The notes beneath the pieces are model-generated. The model searched no databases and was not told the origin of the DNA. It saw only the letters and a program-made list of their open reading frames with translations. From contig NZ_NEDJ01000002.1 in the NCBI RefSeq assembly GCF_002114285.1, forward strand, positions 62,001 to 126,000: a stretch of DNA of 64,000 nt. The letters are read 5' to 3'. Made by a program: the position numbers and the translations under genes. How positions within the stretch are numbered: position 1 is the first letter of the stretch; each line of letters opens with the position of its first letter. This document shows, piece after piece, positions 7,627 to 16,666 of the stretch. The DNA comes from Halorubrum ezzemoulense DSM 17463. GTDB lineage: Archaea; Halobacteriota; Halobacteria; Halobacteriales; Haloferacaceae.

Positions 7627-10338
7627 ATGACCGACCGCATCCCGGTCCTGCTCGTCGACGACGACCTGGACCTGCGTGCGGTCGTCGCGTCGTTCTTACG
7701 GGAGGAGCGAGACCGGATCGCGGTCGAGACGGCGCCCGACGCGGCCGCCGGACTCGAGACGCTGTCGGAGCGCGACGTGGAGTGTATCGTCTCCGACTAC
7801 GAGTTGTCCGGTCGAGACGGCCTCGATCTCCTCGACGAGGTCCGTGAGCGCGACCCGGACCTTCCCTTCATCCTGTTCACCGGAGGGGGGAGCGAGGCGG
7901 TCGCGAGCGAGGCGATATCCGCGGGCGTCACCGACTACATGCGGAAGTCCGGCGACACGGAGCAGTGCGAGCGGCTGGCGGACCGGATCGTCGAGGCCGT
8001 CGAGCAGCGGCGGGCCGAGCGGGAGGCCGAGCAGGCCGTCGGACAGTTCCGCGCGGTCGCAAAAGGGGCGTCGGACGCGATCCTGTCGGTCGACACCGAC
8101 GGCGTGATCCGGTTCGCGAACGCCGCCGTCGAGCCGATGTTCGGGTACGAACCGGCCGATCTGGAGGGTGAACCGCTCACGACGCTGATACCGGAACGAC
8201 ACCGCGACGACCACCTCGAGGCGGTCGATCGGTATCTCGCCGACGGCGAGCGGAGCGTCGACTGGTCAGACGTCCGGTTCAACGCGCTCCACCGCGACGG
8301 CCACGAGGTCCCCGTCTCCATCTCGTACGGTGAGTTCACCGCGGACGGCGAGCGGCGGTTCGTCGGCGTGGTCCGCGACGACAGCGAGCGCGAGCGACAC
8401 CGGGCGTTCATCGAACACGCCGGCGACGTGGTCACGGTGCTGTCGAGCGACTGGCGATTCCGGTACCTGAGTCCGTCGTGCGAAAGCGTGATCGGCTACG
8501 CGCCGTCGGACCTCCTCGGCGAGCGGGCGCTGGAGTACATCCACCCGGAGGATCGAGATGCCGTGAGTGAGGCGCTCGGCGCGCTCGAGGGCGACGGGGA
8601 CCCCCCGACCGCCGAGTACCGGTTCCGAACGACCGACGGCGGCTACCGCTGGCTCGAGTCCGTCGGCAGCGACCGGATCGAGACGGACGGCATCGAGGGG
8701 TACGTCGTCACCACGCGCGACATCTCCGAGCGGAAGGAGCGCGAGCGGACGCTCGCGAGCCTCCGGGAGTGGACGCGGGAGCTCAACTACACGCGAACCA
8801 CCGACGAGGCGGCCGAGCTGGCGGTCGAGGCGGTCGACGACCTGATCGACGCCGGGTTGAGCGGGATCCACCTGCTCTCGGAGGACGGCGAGAGCCTCCA
8901 GCCGGCCGCGCTCGGCGACTCTGTGCCGATGCTGTTCGAGGAGCAGCCGTCGTACGACCGCGACGCGCCGGCAGGATCGCGCGCGGCGCTGGCGTGGGGC
9001 GCCTTCCGCGGCGAGGGGTCGGTCGTCATCGACGAGCTCTCGTCGTCCGATCGGTTGGATGAGCCCTCGCCGGCGGAGAGCCTCGTGTTGGGCCCGATCG
9101 GCGACCACGGGCTGTTCGTCGTCTCCTCCCCGGACCCGCACGAGTTCACCGACACCGACGTCCTCGTGGCGGAGATCCTCACCGACCACCTCGAAGCGGC
9201 GCTCGACCGGATCGAGCGCGAGAGCCGCGTCGAGCGGCTCCACGGCGCCACGCGGACGCTCGTCCGCGCGGAGTCGCGGGAAGCGATCGCCGAGCAGGCC
9301 GTCGCGGCCGCCACCGACGTCCTGGAGTTCTCGATCGTTACCGTCCGGCTCTACGACGAGGCGGCCGGCGGGCTGGTCCCGGTCGCCGTCTCCGACCGCG
9401 CGACGGAGGTGTTGCCCGAGCGGGAGACGTTCACGCCGGACGGCGGGAGCCTCAACTGGGCGGCGTTCGAGGCGGGCGAGCTCCGGAAGTTCGACGACAT
9501 CCGGACGACCGACGCGCTCGACGTCGACACGCCGCTCCGGAGCCTGCTCATCGTTCCGATCGGCGAGTTCGGGACGATATCGATCGGCGAGACGGAGCCG
9601 GGCATGCTCGGCAGCGTCGACGAGTACCTCGCCGGAATCCTGGCGACCGCGGCCGAGACGGCGTTCCAGGCCGAGGCGCGCACCCGTCGCCTCGCGGATC
9701 GGACTGCGGAGTTGGAGCGGCAGAACGACCGACTAGAGGAGTTCGCCGGCGTCGTGTCACACGACCTCCGGAACCCGCTCGAAGTCGCGCGGGGCCGGAC
9801 CGAACTCGCTCGCGAGGAGTGTGACAGCGAACACCTGGCGGCGGTCGAGCGCGCCCACGACCGGATGACCGCGCTGATCGACGACCTCCTCACGCTCGCG
9901 CGCGAGGGCGACCCCGTGACCGACGCCGAGCCGGTCGACATCGCACGGGTCGTCGGCGCCTGCTGGCGGACCGTCGACACCAGCGACGCGACGCTGCGCA
10001 CCGAAGTCGAGGGGACGGTGGTCGCGGACGAGGGGCGACTCAAACAGCTGTTAGAGAACCTGATCCGGAACGCGATAGAACACGGCGGCGAGGACCTGAC
10101 CGTCACGGTCGGATCGCTGCCGGACGGTTTCTACGTGGCCGACGACGGCCCGGGGATCGACCCGGACCTGCGCGGGACGGTGTTCGACGCCGGCTACTCC
10201 ACATCGCAGTCGGGGACCGGATTCGGGTTGCGGATCGTCGAGCAGGTGGCCGACGCGCACGGCTGGTCGGTGCGGGCCGTCGAGAGCGAGGCCGGGGGGG
10301 CGCGCTTCGATATCACCGGGGTCGAGTCGGCAGACTGA
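7627..10338 (+). CDS. Hybrid sensor histidine kinase: receiver-PAS-PAS-GAF-GAF-HisKA-HATPase, 903 aa
   Basis: This is a cytoplasmic signal-transduction protein with no membrane segments. Residues 1-120 are a receiver domain with the acidic pocket DDD (11-13), phospho-acceptor Asp57, Thr85 and Lys107 in MRKSGD. Two PAS domains follow (about 135-250 and 260-375), then two GAF-like regions (about 390-700). The HisKA box is GVVSHDLRNPL with His712. The ATPase domain has an N box near 809-816 (LENLIRNAIEHGG) and ADDGPGI. A receiver ahead of the PAS domains is a common haloarchaeal layout. No cognate response regulator gene is adjacent, and the signal is unknown. Confidence 0.92.
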   Translation: MTDRIPVLLVDDDLDLRAVVASFLREERDRIAVETAPDAAAGLETLSERDVECIVSDYELSGRDGLDLLDEVRERDPDLPFILFTGGGSEAVASEAISAGVTDYMRKSGDTEQCERLADRIVEAVEQRRAEREAEQAVGQFRAVAKGASDAILSVDTDGVIRFANAAVEPMFGYEPADLEGEPLTTLIPERHRDDHLEAVDRYLADGERSVDWSDVRFNALHRDGHEVPVSISYGEFTADGERRFVGVVRDDSERERHRAFIEHAGDVVTVLSSDWRFRYLSPSCESVIGYAPSDLLGERALEYIHPEDRDAVSEALGALEGDGDPPTAEYRFRTTDGGYRWLESVGSDRIETDGIEGYVVTTRDISERKERERTLASLREWTRELNYTRTTDEAAELAVEAVDDLIDAGLSGIHLLSEDGESLQPAALGDSVPMLFEEQPSYDRDAPAGSRAALAWGAFRGEGSVVIDELSSSDRLDEPSPAESLVLGPIGDHGLFVVSSPDPHEFTDTDVLVAEILTDHLEAALDRIERESRVERLHGATRTLVRAESREAIAEQAVAAATDVLEFSIVTVRLYDEAAGGLVPVAVSDRATEVLPERETFTPDGGSLNWAAFEAGELRKFDDIRTTDALDVDTPLRSLLIVPIGEFGTISIGETEPGMLGSVDEYLAGILATAAETAFQAEARTRRLADRTAELERQNDRLEEFAGVVSHDLRNPLEVARGRTELAREECDSEHLAAVERAHDRMTALIDDLLTLAREGDPVTDAEPVDIARVVGACWRTVDTSDATLRTEVEGTVVADEGRLKQLLENLIRNAIEHGGEDLTVTVGSLPDGFYVADDGPGIDPDLRGTVFDAGYSTSQSGTGFGLRIVEQVADAHGWSVRAVESEAGGARFDITGVESAD

Positions 10339-10379
10339 CGGCGACCGCGGAGGAGAAACGGAGTCGGACGGCGGCGGAC

Positions 10380-11147
10380 TCAGTCCCGCGTGACCAGTTC
10401 GACCTCGTGGCCGTCCTGGTCCTTCGTGAACGCGTAGTTGTGGTCACAGGAGGCGGGGTCGCGGTAGTCAGGGGCCTCGCGGGTCATCAGCGCGTCCCAC
10501 GCGTCGTCGAGGTCGTCGACGCGGACCGCGACGTGGCCCCACGCGTCGCCCATCGTGTACTCCCGGCCGTCGTAGTTGTAGGTGAGTTCGAGCTTCATCG
10601 CCTCCTCCGGCGCGTCCTCGGGCGCCACGAAGTAGTTCGAGAAGGTGTCGGCCTCCCAGCGGCCGGGGTACTCGGTGTACTCGAACTTGCGGGTCCAGTA
10701 GCCGAGCGCCTCGTCGGCGTCCTCGACGCGGACCATCGTGTGGTCGATGCTCCACTTCGCGCCGTGGTCGCGCTTGACGATCTCGATCTCGTGGCCGTCC
10801 GGGTCCTTCACGAACGCGTAGCGGTTCCCGCAGGACTCGGGGTCGCGGTAGTCGTCGACGCCCTCCGACATCAGCTGGTCGTACGACTCCTGGAGCGCGT
10901 CCTCGGGGACGCGAACCGCGATGTGACCCCACGCGTCGCCGAGCTCGTAGCTCCGGCCGTCGTGGTTGTACGTGAGTTCGAGGAGCGCGCCGTCCTCGTG
11001 AACGTCCTCGGGACCGAGGAAGACGTTGGTGAAGGTGTCGGCCTCCCAGCGGCCCTTCTCCTCGTAGTTCAGGTGGGTCTGGTACCAGTCGAGGCTCTCC
11101 TCTAAGTCCTCGACGCGGATCATCACGTGATCGAAGGTTCCGTCCAT
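10380..11147 (-). CDS. VOC family protein with two duplicated glyoxalase domains, 255 aa
   Basis: Two ~125-residue VOC modules lie in tandem and are clearly copies of each other: GRWEADTFTNVFLGPED versus GRWEADTFSNYFVAPED, and GDAWGHIAVRV versus GDAWGHVAVRV. Each has the pattern of His and Glu metal ligands (DHVMIRVED, LELTYNHDG, GHEIEIVKRD). The internal duplication resembles monomeric two-domain glyoxalase I, so lactoylglutathione-lyase-like chemistry is possible, but haloarchaea lack glutathione and the thiol would differ. ATG at 11147 (MDGTFDHV) is chosen over an in-frame start at 11174. TTTTGAC about 27 bases upstream of 11147 supports this. Confidence 0.88.
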   Translation of the reverse strand: MDGTFDHVMIRVEDLEESLDWYQTHLNYEEKGRWEADTFTNVFLGPEDVHEDGALLELTYNHDGRSYELGDAWGHIAVRVPEDALQESYDQLMSEGVDDYRDPESCGNRYAFVKDPDGHEIEIVKRDHGAKWSIDHTMVRVEDADEALGYWTRKFEYTEYPGRWEADTFSNYFVAPEDAPEEAMKLELTYNYDGREYTMGDAWGHVAVRVDDLDDAWDALMTREAPDYRDPASCDHNYAFTKDQDGHEVELVTRD

Positions 11148-11596
11148 ACGCGAGTTATCGGCCGCTCGTGTCAAAAGCGTACTGAACCCCGAAGGTGCCC
11201 GCGTCGTTCGACCGAGCCCGCTGATACCGCGAGCGCTCGCGTTTTGTTAACGCCTCACGGCGTGGGTAAGTGTAGATCGATACCCCACGACGCACGTCCG
11301 TCGCCGACCTGCGGCGGACGTCTCCATGGCAAACGAACCGATCAGGCCGTCGACGCCAGACGGCACGGCAGCGCAGTCTCGTCCGCGCGCAACCACCCCC
11401 GCCGCGGGGTCCCTCGGACGGGTCGCCGCGTTCGACGCGGGCGCGCTGTTCACCGCGCGTTCGTCGCCGGCGTCGCGCTCCTCGCGCTCGGCGGGTGAGG
11501 CGGCGCCCACCGGTAGGTTCGGCCGGGTGACGCCGGAATTTTCAATTAGGTGAACAGACCCGATGAGTTATAAATCCGATCTGTGTAAAAAACGGC
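11148..11596. other. 449-base intergenic stretch with no confident gene
   Basis: The gap between the divergent VOC and histidine kinase genes holds the promoters of both. A + strand frame from ATG 11326 (MANEPIRPSTPDGTAAQSR) runs to 11553 but loses coding character after about 40 codons. The adjacent frame ends in a hydrophobic AFVAGVALLALGG before a stop near 11500, as if a small membrane protein had been broken by a frameshift. I cannot support either as a gene. Confidence 0.3.
11568..11574 (+). promoter_or_regulatory. TATA box for the 7TM histidine kinase
   Basis: TTATAAA lies 23-29 bases before ATG 11597, a near-consensus archaeal TATA box at leaderless spacing. Confidence 0.65.
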
Positions 11597-13375
11597 ATGG
11601 CCGCGTTGAGCCCGCTCTCCGTCGCTCTCCTCGTCGCCGTGACGGTCGGTCTGGCGGCGGCGATCCTCGCGTGGCGGGAGCGACCGGAGCCGGGCGCGAC
11701 GTGGCTCGCGGTGTTGCTCGCCGGGCAGGTCTGGTGGGCGACGTTCCTCGTCTTCGAACTGGAGGCGACCACGCTGCCGGCGAAGGCGCTGTGGTACGAC
11801 GTCCAGTGGGTCGGCGTCGTGGCCATCCCGGTCGGCTGGCTCTTCTTCGCGCTGGCGTACACCGGCTACGACCGCTACGTGACGCCGTTCTCCGTTGCGC
11901 TGGTGTCGGTCGTGCCCGTCGCCACCGTCGCGGTCGCCGCCGCGGACGACCCGGGGAACCTCCTCACGGTCGGTCGATTCGTGCGCGAGACCGCGGTCGG
12001 AACGTTCCTCGACGTCGTCCCCGGTCCGCTGTACTACGTCATCGCGGGGTACACCTACCTCCTCGGCGCCGTCGGTTCGGTCCCACTTATCCAGCTGATC
12101 CGCGACGACGCGCGCCCGTTCCGCGGGCAGAGCGCGGCGCTGCTCGTCGGGACCGCGGCGCCGTGGGCCGGGAGCGTCGCCTACCTCTCCGGCGCGATTC
12201 CGATCCCGGGGCTCGATCCGACCCCGCTGGTGTTCGTGGTCTCGGGGGTGGCATACCTCCTCGCGCTGTCGCGGTTCCGACTGCTGACGCTCGCGCCCGC
12301 GCCGCGCCGCCGCGCGCGCCAGCTCGTCTTCGAGCAGCTCCACGACCCCGTCTTCGTCGTCGGCACCGAGGGGCTCGTCGTCGACCTGAACGAAAGCGCG
12401 GCCGAGACGTTCGGCGTCGACCGGCGCGCGGCGATCGGCGAGCCCGCCGACGCGGTCGTCCCGAAGTACGAGACGGTCAGCGAGCCAGACGGCGCCGAGG
12501 GTGACGCGCCGCGAGCGGTCCCGATCGTCGGCCGCGACGGGCGGCGACCGTACGAGGCGACTGTCAGGGACGTGACCGACGACCACGACCGCACCACCGC
12601 CCGAGTGATACCCTTCCACGACGTCGGCGCGTACCTCGGCCAACAGCAGCGGCTCAACGTGCTCAACCGCGTGTTCCGTCACGACGTGCGGACGGAGACC
12701 AACCTCATTCAGGGGTACGCCGCGCGGCTCCGGACCGACCCGACGGACGAACGCGCGCTCTCGGTCATCGAGGAGAGCGCCGGGCGGATGCTCGAACGCA
12801 GCGAGCGCACCCGGACCGCCGGCGAGCTGTTCGCCCCGACCGAGGAGTCCGGGTCGGCGCCGCTGCCGGACGTGGTCGACGAGGCCGTCGCCGACGCGCG
12901 GGAGATCGATCCCGACGCGCGGATCGAGGTCGGAACGGTGCCGTCCGTCGCGGTGTCGGTGGTGCTGCGGGTCGTCTTGGAGAACCTCTGTTCGAACGCG
13001 GTCCGACACAACGACGCGGACGAGCCGTGGGCCCGGATCGACGCCCTCGTCGAGGACGGCTGGGTCGAGGTCACCGTCGCGGACGACGGTCCCGGCATCG
13101 ACCCCGCGGAGTACGACGTGTTGGACCGCGGCACCGAGACGCCGCTGCGCCACGGGAGCGGGATCGGCCTGTGGATCGTCAAGTGGGGCGTCGACCACCT
13201 CGGCGGCCGGATATCGTTCGCGGAGCGCGAGCCGAGGGGGACGGCGGTGACGGTCTGCGTCCCGGTTCACGACCGGGGCGGTTCGGACGCCGACCGGGAA
13301 GGCGACGTTCCCGACGACTCGCGGTCGGCCGACGAGTCGGCCCCGCTGGGGCCGCCGCCGAACGCGGGTCGATAG
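11597..13375 (+). CDS. Membrane sensor histidine kinase with N-terminal 7TM domain, PAS and HATPase, 592 aa
   Basis: Residues ~5-225 contain about seven hydrophobic helices (for example SVALLVAVTVGLAAAILAW and WLAVLLAGQVWWATFLV), the histidine kinase N-terminal 7TM sensor type. A PAS-like domain follows (QLVFEQLHDPVFVVGTEGLV). The phospho-acceptor region is RVFRHDVRTETNLIQGY with His362. The ATPase domain has LENLCSNAVRHN, VADDGPGI and GIGLWIVKWGVDHLGG. The signal is unknown. The gene stands alone behind its own TATA box. Confidence 0.92.
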   Translation: MAALSPLSVALLVAVTVGLAAAILAWRERPEPGATWLAVLLAGQVWWATFLVFELEATTLPAKALWYDVQWVGVVAIPVGWLFFALAYTGYDRYVTPFSVALVSVVPVATVAVAAADDPGNLLTVGRFVRETAVGTFLDVVPGPLYYVIAGYTYLLGAVGSVPLIQLIRDDARPFRGQSAALLVGTAAPWAGSVAYLSGAIPIPGLDPTPLVFVVSGVAYLLALSRFRLLTLAPAPRRRARQLVFEQLHDPVFVVGTEGLVVDLNESAAETFGVDRRAAIGEPADAVVPKYETVSEPDGAEGDAPRAVPIVGRDGRRPYEATVRDVTDDHDRTTARVIPFHDVGAYLGQQQRLNVLNRVFRHDVRTETNLIQGYAARLRTDPTDERALSVIEESAGRMLERSERTRTAGELFAPTEESGSAPLPDVVDEAVADAREIDPDARIEVGTVPSVAVSVVLRVVLENLCSNAVRHNDADEPWARIDALVEDGWVEVTVADDGPGIDPAEYDVLDRGTETPLRHGSGIGLWIVKWGVDHLGGRISFAEREPRGTAVTVCVPVHDRGGSDADREGDVPDDSRSADESAPLGPPPNAGR

Positions 13376-13405
13376 GCACTTGCCTCCGGGCGGTGACCCC
13401 GTGGT

Positions 13406-13846
13406 ATGGACGCTACGGCCACGACCTACCTCCCGTACGCGCTGCTCGCCATGGGTGCGTACGCGCTCGTCTCGCCGCTGATGCGCGTCGCCACGACCGG
13501 TCCGAACGCGATCCCGAGCGACGTCGCCGTCGTCGTCTCGAACACGCTGCTCGTCGCCATGGCGCTCGGCGTGATCGCGTACACCGGACAGGAGTTCACC
13601 GGCCACCTCGCCTCGCCGAAGCTGGCGCACGTGCTCGCCGCGGGCGTGTTCCTCGGTATCGGGATCCTCGCACTGTACCGTTCGCTCTCCGCGGGTCCGG
13701 TGAGCGTCGTGACGCCCATCTTCGCGATGTTCCTCGTCTTCTCGTCGGTGATCGGCTTCCTCTTCCTCGGCGAGTCGTTCACGGCTCGGAAGGGGCTCGG
13801 GATCGTCTTCGCCGCCGCGGCCGTCTACCTCGTCTCGGGCGCCTGA
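13406..13846 (+). CDS. Half-size EamA/DMT family membrane protein, 146 aa
   Basis: This is a single EamA-type module of about five transmembrane helices in the drug/metabolite transporter superfamily. Full-length members have ten helices; half-size members usually work as dimers, like small multidrug resistance proteins. GIGILALYRSLSAGPVSVVTP and FLGESFTARKGLGIVFAAAAVYLVSG match the second half of EamA domains, the latter being the classic C-terminal signature. The substrate is unknown. It lies 30 bases downstream of the 7TM kinase on the same strand and may be read through from it. Confidence 0.8.
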   Translation: MDATATTYLPYALLAMGAYALVSPLMRVATTGPNAIPSDVAVVVSNTLLVAMALGVIAYTGQEFTGHLASPKLAHVLAAGVFLGIGILALYRSLSAGPVSVVTPIFAMFLVFSSVIGFLFLGESFTARKGLGIVFAAAAVYLVSGA

Positions 13847-13944
13847 TCGGGCGACGGCTCGGCCCGCGACCCCCGCTCGATCCGGAACCGCCTGCCGCGT
13901 GACGAAACTCCTTTAGCCGCCAGCGGAAAAGGCGGGCATCTGCC

Positions 13945-15480
13945 GTGTCTCGCCTTCCGAACTCCCTCCGCGAGCTGATCTCTCGGCTGCCGAACCCCTT
14001 CCGCGCGCTGATCCTCTACATCGGCTTCGCCCTCGCGAGGGCCGGGCTGATCGACCGTCACCGGGTGGTGCGGACCACCGACCTCGCGTGGCCCCGGATC
14101 GTCACCGGGATCGCCCGGATGTCGAAGAACGCGGTCGACGTCGCGATGGTCGGCGTCGCGGTCGGCACGAGCGCCGTCGCCGGCGTCGGCTTCGCGGGGC
14201 CCTACTGGGGGCTCGCGTTCGCGTTCGGCGGCGGCGTCGCCGGCGGCACGATCGCCTTGGTCTCCCAGCGGTACAGCGCCGAGGCGTTCGGCGAACTGGG
14301 GGACGCGGTGCGCTCCAGCGTCCTCCTCGCGGTGGCGATCACGCTGCCGGTCAGCGCGGCGTTCTGGCTGTTCGCCCCCGCGCTCATCGACGTGTTGAGC
14401 AGCAACGAGGCGGCGATCGCCTACGGCGCGGACTACCTCCGCGTCGTCGGCCTCGGCGTCCCGTTCGCCGCTCTCAACCTCGTCGGGAGCCGCATCCTCG
14501 TCGGCTGCGACGACGCCTACACCGCGATGCAGGTCCGGGCCGGCGGCGCGGTCGCGAACATCGCCCTCAGCGCGCTGTTCATCTTCGGGTTCGGCTGGGG
14601 CGTCGAGGGGGCCGCGGTCGGCACCGTCCTCTCGAACGTGCTCGCGGTCGGCGGCTTCACCGTCGGCCTCGTGCGCGGGAGCGCCCCCCTCATCGGCGAG
14701 TTCCCGGTCGCGATCGACCCGACCGGCTCGTACCTGAACCCCGGCATGCTCCGCGACCTCGTCGAGATCGGCGTCCCGGTCGGGGCGCGCAACCTCGTGT
14801 GGACGGCCGCCGAGTTCCCGATGCTCGCCATCCTCGACGTGTTCGGGGAAAACACCGTGGCCGCGTTCGTCATCGCCCGCCGCATCTGGGGGATCATGAA
14901 CACGCCCGGCTGGGGGTTCGGCCTCGCCTCCTCCAGCCTCGTCGGGCAGGAGCTCGGCGTCGAGCGCCCGGACGAAGCGGAGGCGTACGCCCGCGACATC
15001 ATCCGCTTCTCGGTGGCGACGTACGCCGTCTCCGCGGTGCTGATCGCCGTCTTCGCCACCGACATCGTCTCGCTGTTCGCCGAGTCGCCCGACAGCCCGG
15101 AGATACCGATCGCCGTCAACCTCGTGTACGCGGCCTGCGCCGCGGTGATCTTCCAAGGCGTCTCCGGCGGGGCGGCCGGCCCCCTCGACGCCGCCGGCGA
15201 CACGAAGATCCCCTTCGCGAGCCAGTTCCTCGGGATGTTCTGCGTGTCGATCCCGCTCGCGTACGTCGGCGCACACGACGCGACACCCGCGATCGACCTC
15301 CCGCTCGTCGGCCTCACGGTCCCCGAGGTGGCGCTCCCGGCGATCGGGCTGTGGGGACTCTACTTCGCGTTCATGGCCGAGACGACGATCCCCGCCGCGA
15401 TCAACTACCTCCGGTTCCGGTCGGGGAAGTGGAAGAAGATTAGCGAGGCGTACCGACCCGAGGCGACCGCCGACGACTGA
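13945..15480 (+). CDS. MATE family efflux transporter, 511 aa
   Basis: This is a twelve-helix multidrug and toxin extrusion protein with two MatE halves: the first around residues 50-230 (WPRIVTGIARMSKNAVDVAMVGVAVG) and the second around 265-440 (GVPVGARNLVWTAAEFPMLAILDVFGENTVAAFVIARRI). Such transporters export cationic compounds using Na+ or H+ gradients. The start is GTG 13945 (VSRLPNSLREL), with TATA-like CCTTTAG about 30 bases upstream. The long N-terminal amphipathic segment before helix 1 is usual for haloarchaeal members. Confidence 0.9.
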   Translation: MSRLPNSLRELISRLPNPFRALILYIGFALARAGLIDRHRVVRTTDLAWPRIVTGIARMSKNAVDVAMVGVAVGTSAVAGVGFAGPYWGLAFAFGGGVAGGTIALVSQRYSAEAFGELGDAVRSSVLLAVAITLPVSAAFWLFAPALIDVLSSNEAAIAYGADYLRVVGLGVPFAALNLVGSRILVGCDDAYTAMQVRAGGAVANIALSALFIFGFGWGVEGAAVGTVLSNVLAVGGFTVGLVRGSAPLIGEFPVAIDPTGSYLNPGMLRDLVEIGVPVGARNLVWTAAEFPMLAILDVFGENTVAAFVIARRIWGIMNTPGWGFGLASSSLVGQELGVERPDEAEAYARDIIRFSVATYAVSAVLIAVFATDIVSLFAESPDSPEIPIAVNLVYAACAAVIFQGVSGGAAGPLDAAGDTKIPFASQFLGMFCVSIPLAYVGAHDATPAIDLPLVGLTVPEVALPAIGLWGLYFAFMAETTIPAAINYLRFRSGKWKKISEAYRPEATADD

Positions 15481-15529
15481 GGAGTGCGGGTTCGGCCGGC
15501 CTCGCGAAGGTGTAAACTCCGGAAGCTGG

Positions 15530-15937
15530 CTAACGCCCGAACGGAGTGTTCGGGAGCGCGATCATCGCGGTGATCGCCGGCGGGACGTGAAGCGCCATCA
15601 GCGCGACGGCCTCGCTCGTCGTCACGCCCTCGACGGCGACGAGCAGGCCGACATCGGGGACGAACGACAAGACGAGCGCGGCGACGGCGACGCGGACGAA
15701 CGTCCGGTCCGGCGTCGCGGAGAAACGCGTGAGCGCCCCGTAGATAACGGCCGCACCGATCGTTCCCAACAGCGTCCAGACGACGATCGGGGGGTACCGG
15801 AAGACCTCCGTCGACGCCACGAGACCCCCGGTCAACGCGATCCACCCGAGAGCGAGATTGACGGCGACCCCGATCAGGAACGTCCCGGCCCCGCGGACGG
15901 CGAGCGTCCGAGCGGCTATCGGATTCCGTGCGGTCAT
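15530..15937 (-). CDS. Small membrane protein, four TM helices (DUF6069-like), 135 aa
   Basis: Four hydrophobic helices are visible: GAGTFLIGVAVNLALGWIAL, PPIVVWTLLGTIGAAVIYGAL, TFVRVAVAALVLSFVPDVGLL and AVALMALHVPPAITAMIALP. The spacing and the PP..T/DVGL pattern resemble DUF6069 proteins, a family of unknown function; the family name is from memory and unverified. ATG 15937 (MTARNPIAARTL) is chosen because the upstream extension to 16045 is Arg-rich and lacks membrane character. It is convergent with the MATE gene. Confidence 0.7.
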   Translation of the reverse strand: MTARNPIAARTLAVRGAGTFLIGVAVNLALGWIALTGGLVASTEVFRYPPIVVWTLLGTIGAAVIYGALTRFSATPDRTFVRVAVAALVLSFVPDVGLLVAVEGVTTSEAVALMALHVPPAITAMIALPNTPFGR

Positions 15938-16232
15938 GCCGACCTCCCGTCCGGGGACGGCCCGACGCGCGACGGGGTGTCGGCTCCGAGCGGCGAGTCT
16001 GTCGGGCGCTGCTTCGCGGTCGCAGCGACGGCGGTTCCACAACATCGGTCCGCCGCCTCAGCGTCTCTCATCATAGGTCGTATACAGGCGCCCTACGGAT
16101 AAACATAGTGTTGTAAATAGTCCACAATATATACGGAGGAAGTTGCTGGAAATGAGCATCTGAAGAAAACTGACGGGGTGGTATTGCGTGTTAGGGGCAA
16201 TAGTTATCCGGCGGCGAGACGTACTACCGTGT

Positions 16233-16526
16233 ATGAAAGGCTGTGAGAAAGGCCGTCTATTCGGGTCCGCAATGATACTCGTCCAAGGGGTCGTCACCGC
16301 GCTCTTCCCGCGGGCGAGCGTCAGGCTCAGCAAAAAGATGATCGGGAAGAACTTCGACAACGCGTCGGAACTCGAAGCGAAGCCGGCGTACCTCCGGCAG
16401 CTCCGTGCGATCGGCGTCGGTATGATCGCCGCGGGCGGGACGGGGTTGCTCCTCGAAGACTCCGAGGAATTGGAAACCGAACTGTCCGAACTCGGCGGCG
16501 CGGAGGGATCCGAGGCCGACGAGTGA
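16233..16526 (+). CDS. Haloarchaeal small membrane protein of unknown function, 97 aa
   Basis: The family is not recognised. Two hydrophobic segments are visible (GSAMILVQGVVTALFP at about 11-26 and AIGVGMIAAGGTGLLLE at about 59-75), separated by a basic loop with KKMIGKNFDNASELEAKP. The C-terminal tail is strongly acidic, giving a two-TM hairpin with both ends on the same side. ATG 16233 is preferred to 16188 because TAGTTATCC lies about 28-35 bases before 16233. The upstream 170 bases are unusually AT-rich for this genome. Confidence 0.65.
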   Translation: MKGCEKGRLFGSAMILVQGVVTALFPRASVRLSKKMIGKNFDNASELEAKPAYLRQLRAIGVGMIAAGGTGLLLEDSEELETELSELGGAEGSEADE

Positions 16527-16666
16527 AGCGCTCGCAACGCCGATAGTTCGGGGAACTTCTCGCGGAGCGCTCCCGAGTCGTAGCGGGCCGACATCGAAAC
16601 GGGCTCCGGGTCCGGCGCGACAACTGAAGGCGATCGTCCGCCGAGGAGTTCACCGGAGCCGTCCAG